Shown: positions 24,608 to 34,854 of the stretch, one piece after another
How positions within the stretch are numbered: the first letter of the stretch is position 1
Layout of the letters: the number at the start of each line of letters is the position of its first letter
From: Lodderomyces elongisporus
Lineage: Eukaryota > Ascomycota > Pichiomycetes > Serinales > Debaryomycetaceae
Reading direction: 5' to 3'
DNA: 64,000 nucleotides
Assembly: GCF_030384665.1 (NCBI RefSeq)
Contig: NC_083674.1
Location: 2,480,001 to 2,544,000 of the forward strand
Notes under the pieces: generated by a model
What the model saw: only the letters and a program-made list of their open reading frames with translations
What the model was told of the DNA's origin: nothing
Databases searched by the model: none
Program-made: the position numbers and the translations under genes

Positions 24608-25356
24608 TTACTTGAACCATTGAGTTCTTTTGCTAATATAACGAGAAGCAACTTCACTGCCAAAGAAGAAAGTTCTTTTCTTCCCTGTATTTTTTTTTTG
24701 TTTTTTTCTGGTTTATTTTTTTTCATGAACTATTAAAAGACGAATTTCATTGCTCATAACCAAAACGCTATGAAAGGAAGTGTAGAGACATTACTAATAG
24801 TATATTGGTAGAGCTTTGAAAAGAAAAGTCTCTTAAAGTATATATATTCTAGTACCGAATTCAGTCTACAAAACACCATCTCCTTAAGAAAAGAATATTC
24901 CCACTTTGCCTTATTCATAGTCCTAGTCTTTTCAATGTCCAAACCAAATTTGGCAGTTTCTTCTTTTTTTTCTTCAATTGTAACTTTATTGAAAAAAAGA
25001 AATGGTTTCGAGTAATCAGGCCCTTGGAGCTTGAATTTAGTGTATTCGTTACTGTAATTTTAGTGATAGCAAGGAATAACAATAATATAAAATAATAAAA
25101 AATAAAAAAACAAAAAATAAAAAAACAAAACAAAAATTAGAAAAATTAAAATCAAAAAAAAAATAAAAAAAAAAAAAGTAAATAAAAAAATTTATAAACA
25201 AAAACAACAGAAAAAAAAATATCTCACCAAAAAAGAACGATAGACTTTCGAGATTCTCACGACAGTAACAATACAAGCAATAGAAGCAGCACGAATAGCA
25301 ACAACAAAAGCTATAGAAGAGTTTCCCCTTAGAAGCTTAAGCAAAGTGTCCGTCAT
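24608..25356 (-). CDS. Possible small three-exon membrane protein gene, unknown family
   Basis: I do not recognise this protein. Three blocks on the minus strand read as protein in conserved-looking frames. Block one (25356-25228) starts with ATG and encodes 43 residues with one hydrophobic helix flanked by Arg/Lys (MTDTLLKLLRGNSS...RISKVYRSFL). Block two (about 25029-24870) encodes a soluble charged stretch with QGPDYSKPF, EETAKFGLDIEKT and NKAKWEYSFLKEM. Block three (24684-24608) encodes KKRTFFFGSEVASRYISK then RTQWFK and a stop. Joins at GTGAGA (25227) to CAAG (25030), and at GTAGAC (24869) to ACAG (24685), would give about 121 residues. Both donors are weak and no perfect TACTAAC is present, so exact borders are uncertain. 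A short inner-membrane or ER subunit would fit the shape. Transcript data would settle it. Confidence 0.4.
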
Positions 25357-25535
25357 TTTTTTTTGGAAAACCAAAGAAAGAAATAAATATAAAAATAAAA
25401 AGAGATTATTAGTACCGTGGGACTAAATAACAGCATATTACACACCAATCATAGAGCTCAAACATTGCAATAGTGTATCAATTCTGAGTCAGAAACACAG
25501 TGCAATCCTTAGAAGTAAACATTAGCATCAACAAA

Positions 25536-25745
25536 TTAAAAAGAAAAAAAAAAAAAAACTGAACCTTTCAATAACCACTCCAACACGCACACTCTTTCAC
25601 ATATACCTACAATTCCAAAAGCGGTATCATTAAAGTTAAATAGCATTCTACCGCGCAAACGCCCAAACTGTCTGGAGTTAAATTCAAATAACACCGTTTG
25701 TTTGTTTTCCTTGAGTTCTATTTTCATTGGTTTTGCATTATCCAT
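25536..25745 (-). CDS. Small open frame of unknown status between FKH2 and the spliced candidate
   Basis: A 69-codon frame starts at an ATG (25745), 153 bp from the FKH2 start and divergent to it. Its first ~60 residues are mixed in composition (MDNAKPMKIELKENK, then an Arg/Phe/Asn-rich part), and it ends in a poly-Phe run that translates a T-run, so its end at least is not genuine. It could be a first exon (a GTAGGTATAT donor-like sequence lies at about 25606), a leader peptide frame or chance. I cannot choose. Confidence 0.2.
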   Translation of the reverse strand: MDNAKPMKIELKENKQTVLFEFNSRQFGRLRGRMLFNFNDTAFGIVGICERVCVLEWLLKGSVFFFFSF

Positions 25746-25824
25746 ATAACAATCAGGATCAAAATCAATTGGAGATACTACTCGACTAATTGGGAATCGA
25801 ATCCATATAAGTATACATATAAGT

Positions 25825-25855
<31 letters not shown>

Positions 25856-25897
25856 AAAACGGACAAGGAGAATATCAATAACAATATAAAAGGGAAA

Positions 25898-28450
25898 ATG
25901 TCAGGCTTAACTACGCCTAAAAAACGCACATTATCAGACCGTCTGGAGAGCAATGGAGCCTCAGACTCGATACCATTTGAAGATCAACAGGAAATGATCA
26001 ATGCCGTCATCTCAGTATTGCAATGCCCTGAAGAGAGAACCAATGTGTCTGAGGTATACTCCAATACTAAAAATTCAGCCACTGAAGTTCAAGCATACGC
26101 CAAGATTGCTGGTAGAGACTGGACATATTATGTCAAGTCGCTAGCTATATCAATTGGTAGAAATACCGAGATAACCAATGGCAGCCAGACGTTGATTCCC
26201 AACGGACCCCTCATTGATATCGACTTGGGTCCAGCCAAAATCGTGAGTAGACTGCACGCTACAATCACGTACAACTTAGATATGAGATGCTGGGAGTTGA
26301 AAGTGCTTGGGAGAAATGGTGCTAGGATTGATGGCCAGAAAGTGAATGTCGGCACACAAGAAACTAACGCATTGCATTCAGGTGCCATCTTGGATGTAGG
26401 GGGAACACAGATGATGTTTATATTACCCGATTCCCCGCCAACCGTGGCACCGAAAATGCTTGAAAAATGTCTCGCCAAAATCAAGGAAAGAGAGAAGAAC
26501 AAAAGACAAAGTGTAGGAACCCCGGCACTGTCACAAAATGGCAGGCTGCAAATGTCATTTACGAATTATTCCTTGCACGATCCTTCAATTTTGCCCCATT
26601 CCCCAACATCGGTCCAAGCCAGTTCATTGCAACAGGAACTTGATAATGATTTGTCTAAAGACGAGTCCAAAGATACAAAGCCGCCATATAGTTACGCAAC
26701 AATGATCACTCAAGCTATTCTCTCCAATCCCCATGGTGTGATGTCACTATCGGATATCTACAATTGGATATCCAGTCGTTATGCATACTACAGATTTTCC
26801 AAGACAGGTTGGCAGAATTCCATCAGACACAATTTATCACTCAATAAGGCATTTGAAAAAGTACCGCGAAGACCCAATGAGCCTGGTAAAGGAATGAAGT
26901 GGCAGATAGCCGAATCGTATAAGGCAGATTTTCTCAATAAAGTGAGTGATGGAACAATCTCGAAAACCAGACGCGGCTCTTCGGTGTCACGTCAGTTAAG
27001 TCTACACTTGGCGACGCACAAGTATTTGCCGGATGGTCAATCGCAAGCTACATCGCAAAATCAGTTGCAACAACAATATCAACCACTCCAGCAACCACTT
27101 CAAACTACAGGCATACAGGGTCAGTCTCAACCTGCCCAACCTTCCCAATTGCATCCTCAACAACAGCAACAGCAGCAACAGCCAATTCAACAACTGAAAT
27201 TGGGGTACTATGACCAACAACCGCAAGATGCTAAAAATTTCAATTTTGTAAACAACACGATGCAGTCACATCCTTTGAGCTATATGACACAACCCAATGT
27301 TTATATGCCGAATAACAACAGAGGTTACCCATACGTTGCTCAACAACCAATCCCACCTCATCAACAGCATCAACCAAATGCGTTTTATCTGCCCATTCAA
27401 CAGCCACAGCAGCAACCACAGCAGCAACCACAGCAGCATCAGCCACAGCAGCATTACCAATTGAATACTGGACTCAATAAGCCACCATCAATGTCTAATT
27501 ACCATCATACAATTGCACCTTCAGCGGGAAACGCAACAAAAGGTCTCCAGTCAGGTAACAGCACATTCATGCATTCAAGAGACTCTTCGTATACAACCTC
27601 AAATAATTTGCAGGACATGTCTCAACTTAACTCATTTCAATCCACTCAAAATGACTCTCTCTCCTCTATACCATCAATCCCGGCAAATACTAGTCTTGGT
27701 GGTGGTATGGGAAGTGTAGGAGCGTCTGGTATTGGAACAGCAACAACCACGGCAGCGCCGGTAATTGGTCCAGATGTAAATTCTTCGACGGCTGCGGCTG
27801 ATGTCATTGCATCCTTTACAAGCCCCAAAAAAATATCAGCGTTGGAAGCATACACACCTGATCGTGGATCTGGAAGACAGCAAAACTTGCTGAAACTTGG
27901 GGGGAATAAGAATTTGGGTAATTCAGATGGAGCGAATGGTAAAGCTAGATTAGCAACGCAATCGCGACAGCAATCTCATGGTGGGCAGAGTAGCTCGGAT
28001 CACTCCGGTCAGTCTGGTCAGAACGAAAAAAACTGCCAAAATGGCCAAAACGGCCAAAACAGCCAAAACAGCCAAAGCAGCACAAACAACCAAAACGACT
28101 CAAACGGACAAAACCTGAATCATCACCAGTCAAGTCCTGCATTTTGGAACTTTGTACAGTTTAGTACTCCCAATGGTCAACAATCACCATTGCGAAAAGA
28201 GGGTCATGAAAATGATGATGGCAATGTAAGAGGTGGAGGTAAAGGACGAGACAACGACGATGGCGATGGCGGAGATGATGATCTTGGAGATCTTGATGCG
28301 AGTCCGGTTAATGGCAGCCCTACAATGAATAGAAAACATAATGTGACGGGTGGTACCTCAATGAAGAAAGAAAGCAAGCCACTTAGCGTCGAGGATCACA
28401 AATCCTCTCCTTTTAAAAACGACCAAAGAGCTGGTGTTGTTGATTCGTGA
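25898..28450 (+). CDS. FKH2: Forkhead transcription factor with FHA domain, Fkh2-like
   Basis: A winged-helix activator that drives G2/M (CLB2-cluster) transcription with Mcm1 and Ndd1-type partners in yeasts; in Candida, FKH2 also affects morphology. The 850 residues contain an FHA domain (~68-178: SIGRNTE, then SRLHATITYN and GRNGARIDG, the phosphopeptide-binding loops) and a forkhead domain (~261-350: KPPYSYATMI, recognition helix WQNSIRHNLSLNKAF at 305-319). The C-terminal 500 residues are low-complexity: Gln/Pro-rich (~375-530), Ser/Thr/Gly-rich, a Gln-Asn-Gly repeat (~705-745) and a final acidic/basic tail with SP/TP sites that suit CDK control. Only one such gene is expected in this clade against FKH1 and FKH2 in S. 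cerevisiae. CTG codons (e.g. in DR-CTG-ES) should be read as Ser. Confidence 0.93.
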   Translation: MSGLTTPKKRTLSDRLESNGASDSIPFEDQQEMINAVISVLQCPEERTNVSEVYSNTKNSATEVQAYAKIAGRDWTYYVKSLAISIGRNTEITNGSQTLIPNGPLIDIDLGPAKIVSRLHATITYNLDMRCWELKVLGRNGARIDGQKVNVGTQETNALHSGAILDVGGTQMMFILPDSPPTVAPKMLEKCLAKIKEREKNKRQSVGTPALSQNGRLQMSFTNYSLHDPSILPHSPTSVQASSLQQELDNDLSKDESKDTKPPYSYATMITQAILSNPHGVMSLSDIYNWISSRYAYYRFSKTGWQNSIRHNLSLNKAFEKVPRRPNEPGKGMKWQIAESYKADFLNKVSDGTISKTRRGSSVSRQLSLHLATHKYLPDGQSQATSQNQLQQQYQPLQQPLQTTGIQGQSQPAQPSQLHPQQQQQQQQPIQQLKLGYYDQQPQDAKNFNFVNNTMQSHPLSYMTQPNVYMPNNNRGYPYVAQQPIPPHQQHQPNAFYLPIQQPQQQPQQQPQQHQPQQHYQLNTGLNKPPSMSNYHHTIAPSAGNATKGLQSGNSTFMHSRDSSYTTSNNLQDMSQLNSFQSTQNDSLSSIPSIPANTSLGGGMGSVGASGIGTATTTAAPVIGPDVNSSTAAADVIASFTSPKKISALEAYTPDRGSGRQQNLLKLGGNKNLGNSDGANGKARLATQSRQQSHGGQSSSDHSGQSGQNEKNCQNGQNGQNSQNSQSSTNNQNDSNGQNLNHHQSSPAFWNFVQFSTPNGQQSPLRKEGHENDDGNVRGGGKGRDNDDGDGGDDDLGDLDASPVNGSPTMNRKHNVTGGTSMKKESKPLSVEDHKSSPFKNDQRAGVVDS
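28019..28115. repeat. FKH2: Coding Gln-Asn-Gly/Ser minisatellite in FKH2
   Basis: Repeats of a 9-bp unit (caaaacggc / caaaacagc) encode Gln-Asn-Gly or Gln-Asn-Ser. Gln/Asn-rich tracts of this kind are often intrinsically disordered and length-variable; prion-like behaviour would be inference. Confidence 0.85.
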
Positions 28451-28800
28451 AAGCATTAGTTTTGGGAAAAACAAAACTGCAATATAGTGTAATTTTAGTT
28501 GCTGTTGCTGTTGCTGCTGCTGTTGTTGTTGTTTTTTTGTTGTTGTTATACATATATATATACGTTACATTTTATAGTTTATATTTTCTTCCTTTCACAA
28601 ATGCTTTCTTGCATTTTACGAGAAATGGCTTGTTACATGTTTATAGGACATTTTTTATTTTGATTATTAGATTGTTTAGATACAAAAAATGAATAAAAGA
28701 AGTTGAGTAATAATTCAATACAAGAAAAAGAAAACAAAAAAAATACAAACATGACATCAACAAAGAAATGAGAGAAAGATGAATAGATGAAAACTATTTA
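28451..28800. other. Convergent spacer FKH2 / RSE1
   Basis: 350 bp between two 3' ends. It holds a TTGTTG/TGCTGT run (28498-28546) and AT-rich sequence. No gene seen. Confidence 0.7.
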
Positions 28801-31800
28801 CTAAATAATAGATCTATTTCTTATATCATTCAACCGCTTTTCAATCTCGTTAGGTGATTTGTCGATTGCTTCACCAATTTTGACTTTCCAGTTTTGCAGC
28901 AATTGCAAGTAACACTCAACAAAATCTCCATCAATAATATTCTTCACAGGGTTAAAGTAGCTGCGGTGCTTGAGATGATCTTTGCCTAAAGGTGATATCC
29001 AACTGGCAACCCCGCTTACTGCGTCATCATCGTGATTGCAAAGTTTGCGCAATTCGAGCTGTAGATTGAATAATAGCTCCACCTCGTGTTTGGTAAGGAG
29101 CAGAATTAAGACACCGATTGTTCCTTGTATGCCTGTGTATACGATACACCCATCATCGCTATCACCTGCATTACCCCCATCGACATTTTCATCAATACCA
29201 ACACCAACATCACCATAACCAGTTGTTCCCTCGGCATTAAAACTATTAGTATTTTGCATTTTTTTAGTTGACCTTGAAGGCTGAAAAGATGTTATAATAT
29301 CAGGAATGAAAAATTCGCAGATATTGTGTAGCTTGCAAACGCACGAGCTGAAGCCTGCACCGAGTTCCTTGGTCCTGGCTTTAAAAATCGACCATTCCTG
29401 ATCTACCTGGCGCGAGTCCTGGCTATCTAATCGTGATATGCTAATTTGACCAAACTTGTCACCGCAAATAATCGTGTCATAATCTAATTTAGACAATGCA
29501 GTGCAATTCCGCTTGATTACATCATCGGCGATAGGTATAAACTGATTTCCATCGGCATCAAATTTCGCAAAAACAACCGAAGCACTTTGCGAGTCTGCAA
29601 ACACAACTCGGTTTTGAGATAGTGGAAGGTATTTGACAATGTTTTTGAGGAAATCGATCCGGGTAAATGATTTACGAAGAAGCTGGCGCTGGCCAAGGTC
29701 ATATAGCGAAATCGAGTTCCCTGAGCAAACAAGAACTTTATCATTAAACCAATCTATGACCAGTGGGATGTAGTTCAATTCAGTTTTGTGTGTATATTGC
29801 AAAAATTTCTTTTTGTCCGGTCTAAATGTGTAAAGCGTACTTTTTTTTGATACAGTGTTAATGACACCAACAATGAGGTACTCATTCTTGTTGAATACTG
29901 CATTAGTCATGCCAATAATAGTTTCATTTTTGTTAAACTCCAATGTTTGCTTCACATCACGGTTCTGTAGAATTTGAACACAAGATGCACTGCGGCCCAA
30001 TTCTCGTTCATATCCAAAAGTTTCATAGTATTCAGAGTCAACTTTGTCCTTCACAACTTTTGTCAAGCTTGTAGCATATGGTGATACAATGTTGACTCCC
30101 ACTTGACTGATATAACTTCGTGAGCCAACTTGAGTCAACAATTTCCTTGGTTGATACCTCAAATTAGTGCTCACAACCGTCACAGTTTGATTTGGATCAA
30201 AAAGACTATCCTCCTCGCCAGCTGATAATATTACCAAGTTGTTACCCTTAGTTCCAACAATGGCCTCACCCCCAATATCCTCGGATATAATACAAGCTCC
30301 ATGGTCAATGTCTACCCCTAGTAAGGGTATGATTTTGTAAGTTCCTCTATAATGAAATGCTGCCCAAGTACGTGATGAAATAGCGAGAATCCCTTCTACT
30401 TCCTCCGATAATTTAACATGCTCTAATGCAATAGGCTTTGAGCCGAGATACTTCACTCTCGTGTCTGATAGCTTACCACTAAATTTATCAATTTTGGTTC
30501 TCGCATAAACACCATTTTCCATACCTATATGAACGTATGTTGTACGCTCGTTAGTCAACATCGCCAAAGAGTTGGCTTTTGACGAAAGCGCTTGAAGAGA
30601 CTTGACCTCGAGACAGCTTTGCGGCTGTAAAGAAATTACTTGTATTGTCTCATCGGAGCATCCAATTATGGCAAAGGAGCTTCGCTCCGGTGAGATGGTC
30701 ATTGATGTGACTGGCGAGGTCACCTCTAGCTTTTCCTGATACTCCAGTAATTGGTCATCCGTTGGATCAGTTTCAAAATAAACAACCTCAGAGTTTGATA
30801 AAGCAATCAATACTTGTTTATTATTTGTCGCAGCGTGTACAATAGAAATACCGGCTGGTGGGTACCAGTCTGTCACTTTTTTACTATTACCGATTTTGGT
30901 AGAGATATGGCGCAATCCATAGGCGTATATCTGAACTACTGATGCTTTGCCAACTTGCTGTACAGCAATTGTAGGCTGATCAAGCACAAACTTGGAATCG
31001 GTTACATCCTCGAGACTTTCCCCAATAGAAAACACTAGAGTTTCGGAAGACAATGTTGACGTAAACACTAGATACTCGTCATTAGGCGAGTCTTCGGAAA
31101 GCTTAGTGGTAAAGACATTGGTGGGTGTCAAGGTTAAGGGGGATTCAACCAATACTGAAGTGGGAATTCCTGCCATGACAGTTTTCATCTTATGGTTGCT
31201 CGACAAAGTTGCAAGATGCGAATTCGGTAAAAGCTTTGAGTCCGTTATGGGACTGAGTGATTCTAAAGTGTCGATTTCGCTTAAGTTCTGCAAAGATCGA
31301 ACTTCAAATTTATAGTGAAGTTTCTTTGCAATGTCAATGGAATTTGCATCTGTTACGGTAGATAACTTAACTGAAGTGGCATCAGACAGGTCTGCGCCTA
31401 GTTTCATAAATTGGTACAATACTTGATTATTGTTTAAAGAATTCGCAAACAAAAAACCTGATTTAAATATGTTTAAAGATTGACTTGGCGGAATAGTATC
31501 AAAATACGTGATTGTGATGTCTTTAACCTTTGATCTATCACTATCATAATCAAACACCAATGTGAGGATATCACCTAACGTACTTTGCATGAAAATAAAC
31601 AAGCCCTTTTTTTTAAGAAAATGACTTACATGATTGACGATAATGGTGTTTTGGTTTCCACGCCTTGGCAATGGTAGTACGATATTATCCTTGTTTGCTT
31701 TTACAAACCGTATCCAATTTTCACCACAGAGAAGCACCCCGCCAATTGCGCCCAGTACAGGAATCAAGTAATTGGCATCGTTGGGCAATATCGAATTAGC

Positions 31801-32472
31801 AACTTTCTGTTTCACAATATAATTCAACCCCTGATCGAACTCGTAGAGTGCAAACAGTGTTTGTTGCTTCTCAGGGTCAAATTCAAGGGCACAATATGAT
31901 GGATTCTCAAACTCGGTATATAATGCCACCAATTTCAAACACAATAAACGTCTTGTTTGAAAGGTGATAGGTGAACTTATCTCAAATTTTGCAGAACCGT
32001 TTTCCAGGATGGTTGTTTCTATTCGAAATAATAACTTTTCCCGCTCAACGGCCCCAACTAGTATGCATCGGTTCTGTGGATCAACTGCCAAGTACTCACC
32101 CGGGTATGTCTTATTCCATCCATTCTTTGCGATTGGTTGCTGTAGTATGGACTTGAATTTTTTCAAATGTTCATCGTACGTCAAAACTGATAAATTGCCC
32201 GAATCGCTGGTGAAGACTAAGGCGTCTTGGTTGCTGTTAAGTTGGACTTTATGCACTTGATTCACTACCCCAAATAAGTTCTGGTTAACAATGTTGATCA
32301 AGCTTCCCGTGTTCTCATCCATGTAATACAATAGCATGTGGCTACTGGAAACAAGAACCAACTGTTCATCTTTGCGATGGGGGACAAACCGGCCTATCAC
32401 TGAGTACGAAAAGTTTGTTGCGCATTTCACAGTCAAATTGTATAAATTCACAGAATCCTCATTGAGTAACAT
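28801..32472 (-). CDS. RSE1: Rse1/SF3B3, U2 snRNP SF3b subunit
   Basis: A large beta-propeller scaffold of the SF3b complex, needed for prespliceosome assembly and branch-site selection in the nucleus. The 1223-residue frame is of the family size (S. cerevisiae Rse1 1361, human SF3B3 1217). The N-terminal propeller shows the typical TSDSGNLSVLTYD strand and PGEYLAVDPQNRCILVGAVE block that are diagnostic of the SF3B3/DDB1/CPSF160 superfamily. Middle and C-terminal propellers follow, with GCSDETIQVISLQPQ and ICGDKFGQISISRLD. The C-terminal block FFIPDIITSF, then GTIGVLILL and the closing helices (SPNEIEKRLNDIR) match SF3B3 rather than DDB1. There is an acidic/Gly insertion (~1080-1105). The gene is divergent from the carrier gene and converges with FKH2. 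Confidence 0.88.
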   Translation of the reverse strand: MLLNEDSVNLYNLTVKCATNFSYSVIGRFVPHRKDEQLVLVSSSHMLLYYMDENTGSLINIVNQNLFGVVNQVHKVQLNSNQDALVFTSDSGNLSVLTYDEHLKKFKSILQQPIAKNGWNKTYPGEYLAVDPQNRCILVGAVEREKLLFRIETTILENGSAKFEISSPITFQTRRLLCLKLVALYTEFENPSYCALEFDPEKQQTLFALYEFDQGLNYIVKQKVANSILPNDANYLIPVLGAIGGVLLCGENWIRFVKANKDNIVLPLPRRGNQNTIIVNHVSHFLKKKGLFIFMQSTLGDILTLVFDYDSDRSKVKDITITYFDTIPPSQSLNIFKSGFLFANSLNNNQVLYQFMKLGADLSDATSVKLSTVTDANSIDIAKKLHYKFEVRSLQNLSEIDTLESLSPITDSKLLPNSHLATLSSNHKMKTVMAGIPTSVLVESPLTLTPTNVFTTKLSEDSPNDEYLVFTSTLSSETLVFSIGESLEDVTDSKFVLDQPTIAVQQVGKASVVQIYAYGLRHISTKIGNSKKVTDWYPPAGISIVHAATNNKQVLIALSNSEVVYFETDPTDDQLLEYQEKLEVTSPVTSMTISPERSSFAIIGCSDETIQVISLQPQSCLEVKSLQALSSKANSLAMLTNERTTYVHIGMENGVYARTKIDKFSGKLSDTRVKYLGSKPIALEHVKLSEEVEGILAISSRTWAAFHYRGTYKIIPLLGVDIDHGACIISEDIGGEAIVGTKGNNLVILSAGEEDSLFDPNQTVTVVSTNLRYQPRKLLTQVGSRSYISQVGVNIVSPYATSLTKVVKDKVDSEYYETFGYERELGRSASCVQILQNRDVKQTLEFNKNETIIGMTNAVFNKNEYLIVGVINTVSKKSTLYTFRPDKKKFLQYTHKTELNYIPLVIDWFNDKVLVCSGNSISLYDLGQRQLLRKSFTRIDFLKNIVKYLPLSQNRVVFADSQSASVVFAKFDADGNQFIPIADDVIKRNCTALSKLDYDTIICGDKFGQISISRLDSQDSRQVDQEWSIFKARTKELGAGFSSCVCKLHNICEFFIPDIITSFQPSRSTKKMQNTNSFNAEGTTGYGDVGVGIDENVDGGNAGDSDDGCIVYTGIQGTIGVLILLLTKHEVELLFNLQLELRKLCNHDDDAVSGVASWISPLGKDHLKHRSYFNPVKNIIDGDFVECYLQLLQNWKVKIGEAIDKSPNEIEKRLNDIRNRSII

Positions 32473-33293
32473 TTGATTAATCCCAATTGTATTATTTAAT
32501 TGTGAGTGAACAATTCAGGACAACTGGAGCTGAATATTAATAGATTCGGTAAGACAGTTGGTTTCGTATATAAACGTGTCGTGATGCTTCAGTTCAAGAT
32601 ACTGCAATCTCTTTAACAAAGCTCAAAATTGCGCGGCGCGCTCTTGTATCTCTTTTTTTTTTTATTATTATTTTGTGTTTGAGCAAAAGTGTCGCTACCA
32701 TGTCTTATGTTAAAGGGACACGGGACATCAACCATATACGTCATTTTCTTTTTTGACATCATAATCTTTATTCTTAAGGAAACAACATTCTAAAATAGTG
32801 GTCAAAGTGGCTAGAATGGTTTCCGGAGCTAAATAACATATTTGTTAGTGGTTTTATTTTTCCTGTTTGTGCTTTTTCTTTTTCAAAAAAGAAACAAAAT
32901 TTCAATAGTCGACGTTTAAAAGACTATATTCCATGCCAACATAGAAATGCGCATCTAGATTGTATATATTTATATACATATATATATATATATATATACA
33001 CTTATACTTGTATACATATATTTATATATACACACAATTTTTTAGTCTCATTAAGTTTTATAGTTTTTTTTTTCTTTTTTTTCTTGGTGTTTTTTTTACC
33101 TCTTTCTCTCTTTTCACACAGGGGCCGCGCAGTTATATATTACCGCTTTCTTTGGTCTGGCCTTACAGCTCTGCTCACACTATAGTCTGGACCGAATGAT
33201 AGAACGAATTGGCTCACAAACAAATAGACAATTAGACAACTATAGACAAGTATAGACAAGTATAAACTTATATATAAGAAGAGCGATAAGTTG
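32473..33293. promoter_or_regulatory. Divergent promoter region, RSE1 / carrier-like gene
   Basis: 820 bp with TA arrays at 32964-33000 and 33001-33030, a T run at 33061-33098, and a GATAAG just before the plus-strand start. No coding signal seen. The 5' frame at 32960-33199 is a repeat translation. Confidence 0.55.
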
Positions 33294-34613
33294 ATGGTTG
33301 AATCAGATAATCACACTGTTTTGATTGTTGACCAAGAGCGACGACTGCGGCATGGAATACCAACCTACGCTTCTAAAGCTCTAAGAGATATTCTACTTCC
33401 GTCCATTATTGCAAATGACCTGAGTCTATCGCAAGCAGATTCACCACAAGCTGTGACCAATAAATCCAGTAACCAAGCTGTGTCCGTGTTTGCAGCTGGT
33501 ATGCGAGCGTTCATATACCAACTCCAAAGCTTCTACCTAAGAACCCCTGTTAAATTATTCCGACCGTCGAGATTCGATTATTTGGCATATGTTCGTGCAG
33601 TTGCAGACAAGCATGATAATATTCTGGGGAAACCATATCGCTTCCGCACCCATTCCTCATTGGCTATGCTAGTCAATGTTTTAAGGAAGGAAGGGTGGAA
33701 GTTTATACCTGAGCAGGTCTTGCCACCATTGATTGCAAACTCGGCAACGGGTATTATTTTGTATGCAACATACTTGACTATGCTTGACCATTATACTAAA
33801 GCGCGAGGTAACAAGCCAACGCATTTCAATTGGTATGCACCTTTTGATACTTGGAGGGCTGGATTTGTGGCAGGTGGTATGCAATCCCTCGTTGCTGCAC
33901 CAATCGACGCCATTTATACTAGGCTGTCAGTTTCTGAAATGCTAGAAGGGAACCACCAGAATTTGTGGCGATTCGGTATTAGCAAGCTAAAGGATATTGG
34001 GCTTGTGGGAGTGTTTGCAGGGTATGGGTTTTCGCTTATCAAGGAAAGTTTTGGATTTGCATTTTATTTTTCGACATTTGAAACGGTAAAGACACAAGGC
34101 TACAATATCACATACCAGCTCATTAAAGTGTACCGCAATTCAGAAGATCTTATTAGGCATAAGCTACAAAAATGGTTTAAATGGGATGAGGACCAAGTTG
34201 ATGAGAAAATGGAACGATTGGAAAGGTACCGCCTGGCAAAATTGCTCAAGTCGACGTTTGTTCTACTCGCTGGTGCATCTGCTGCATTTTCTTTATTGGC
34301 GGTACAGTATCCCATCACCAAGGTGCAAAAGATCCATTTTTCACGTCTTGAAGCTTTGGACTTCTACAATGCATCGGCAAGAAAAGATAAACCACTTTTT
34401 AAAGTATACTACAACTCATACATTGACACTTTTAATCAGATACTTCGGATGAAGAGAAGAGCCAAAATTACCTGGTTTGAAGCTGCTTATAGCGGGTTTG
34501 TGAGAAATGCTTTGACAACCATTCCTGCCACCTCGGTAGCGTTGTTGGTATTCGAAATTACTAGAACAAGACTAGCTGACAACTTTGATGACTACGAGGT
34601 GCTTGATGCTTAA
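33294..34613 (+). CDS. Divergent mitochondrial-carrier-family (SLC25-like) protein
   Basis: The first ATG is at 33294 (the open frame begins one codon earlier with TTG), giving 439 residues. The best-preserved part (residues ~185-270) reads AGFVAGGMQSLVAAPIDAIYTRL, then GLVGVFAGYGFSLIKESFGFAFYFSTFE, which are the two halves of a carrier repeat, with PIDAIYTR standing for Px[DE]xx[KR]x[RK]. The first repeat (~125-170: LRKEGWKF, then ILYATYLTMLDHY) and the third (~325-430: QYPITKVQKI, then GFVRNALTTIPATSVALLVFE) are degenerate. The ~90-residue N-terminal part is unlike classic carriers, and there is a charged insertion (~280-315). It could be an outer-membrane carrier relative rather than a transporter. 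I cannot name an S. cerevisiae orthologue; substrate unknown. Confidence 0.72.
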   Translation: MVESDNHTVLIVDQERRLRHGIPTYASKALRDILLPSIIANDLSLSQADSPQAVTNKSSNQAVSVFAAGMRAFIYQLQSFYLRTPVKLFRPSRFDYLAYVRAVADKHDNILGKPYRFRTHSSLAMLVNVLRKEGWKFIPEQVLPPLIANSATGIILYATYLTMLDHYTKARGNKPTHFNWYAPFDTWRAGFVAGGMQSLVAAPIDAIYTRLSVSEMLEGNHQNLWRFGISKLKDIGLVGVFAGYGFSLIKESFGFAFYFSTFETVKTQGYNITYQLIKVYRNSEDLIRHKLQKWFKWDEDQVDEKMERLERYRLAKLLKSTFVLLAGASAAFSLLAVQYPITKVQKIHFSRLEALDFYNASARKDKPLFKVYYNSYIDTFNQILRMKRRAKITWFEAAYSGFVRNALTTIPATSVALLVFEITRTRLADNFDDYEVLDA

Positions 34614-34854
34614 CTGTTGAAGACAAAAAAACAAAAAAGAGATGGAGATCAATTTAGTGTTTTTTTTATTATCATTTTTTGTGCAAAAAGTGATGTAAGA
34701 GAGAAGGCAGAAAGTACTATTGCATTAATGTATATAAACAGATTATAGAATCTAGAGTATAGAAATTTTTATAGAGCATTTGGCACCTAGAATTTGACAA
34801 ATGACACATTGTCCAATGTATTGTTCAATGTATAGTTCAATGTACTACCAAGCA

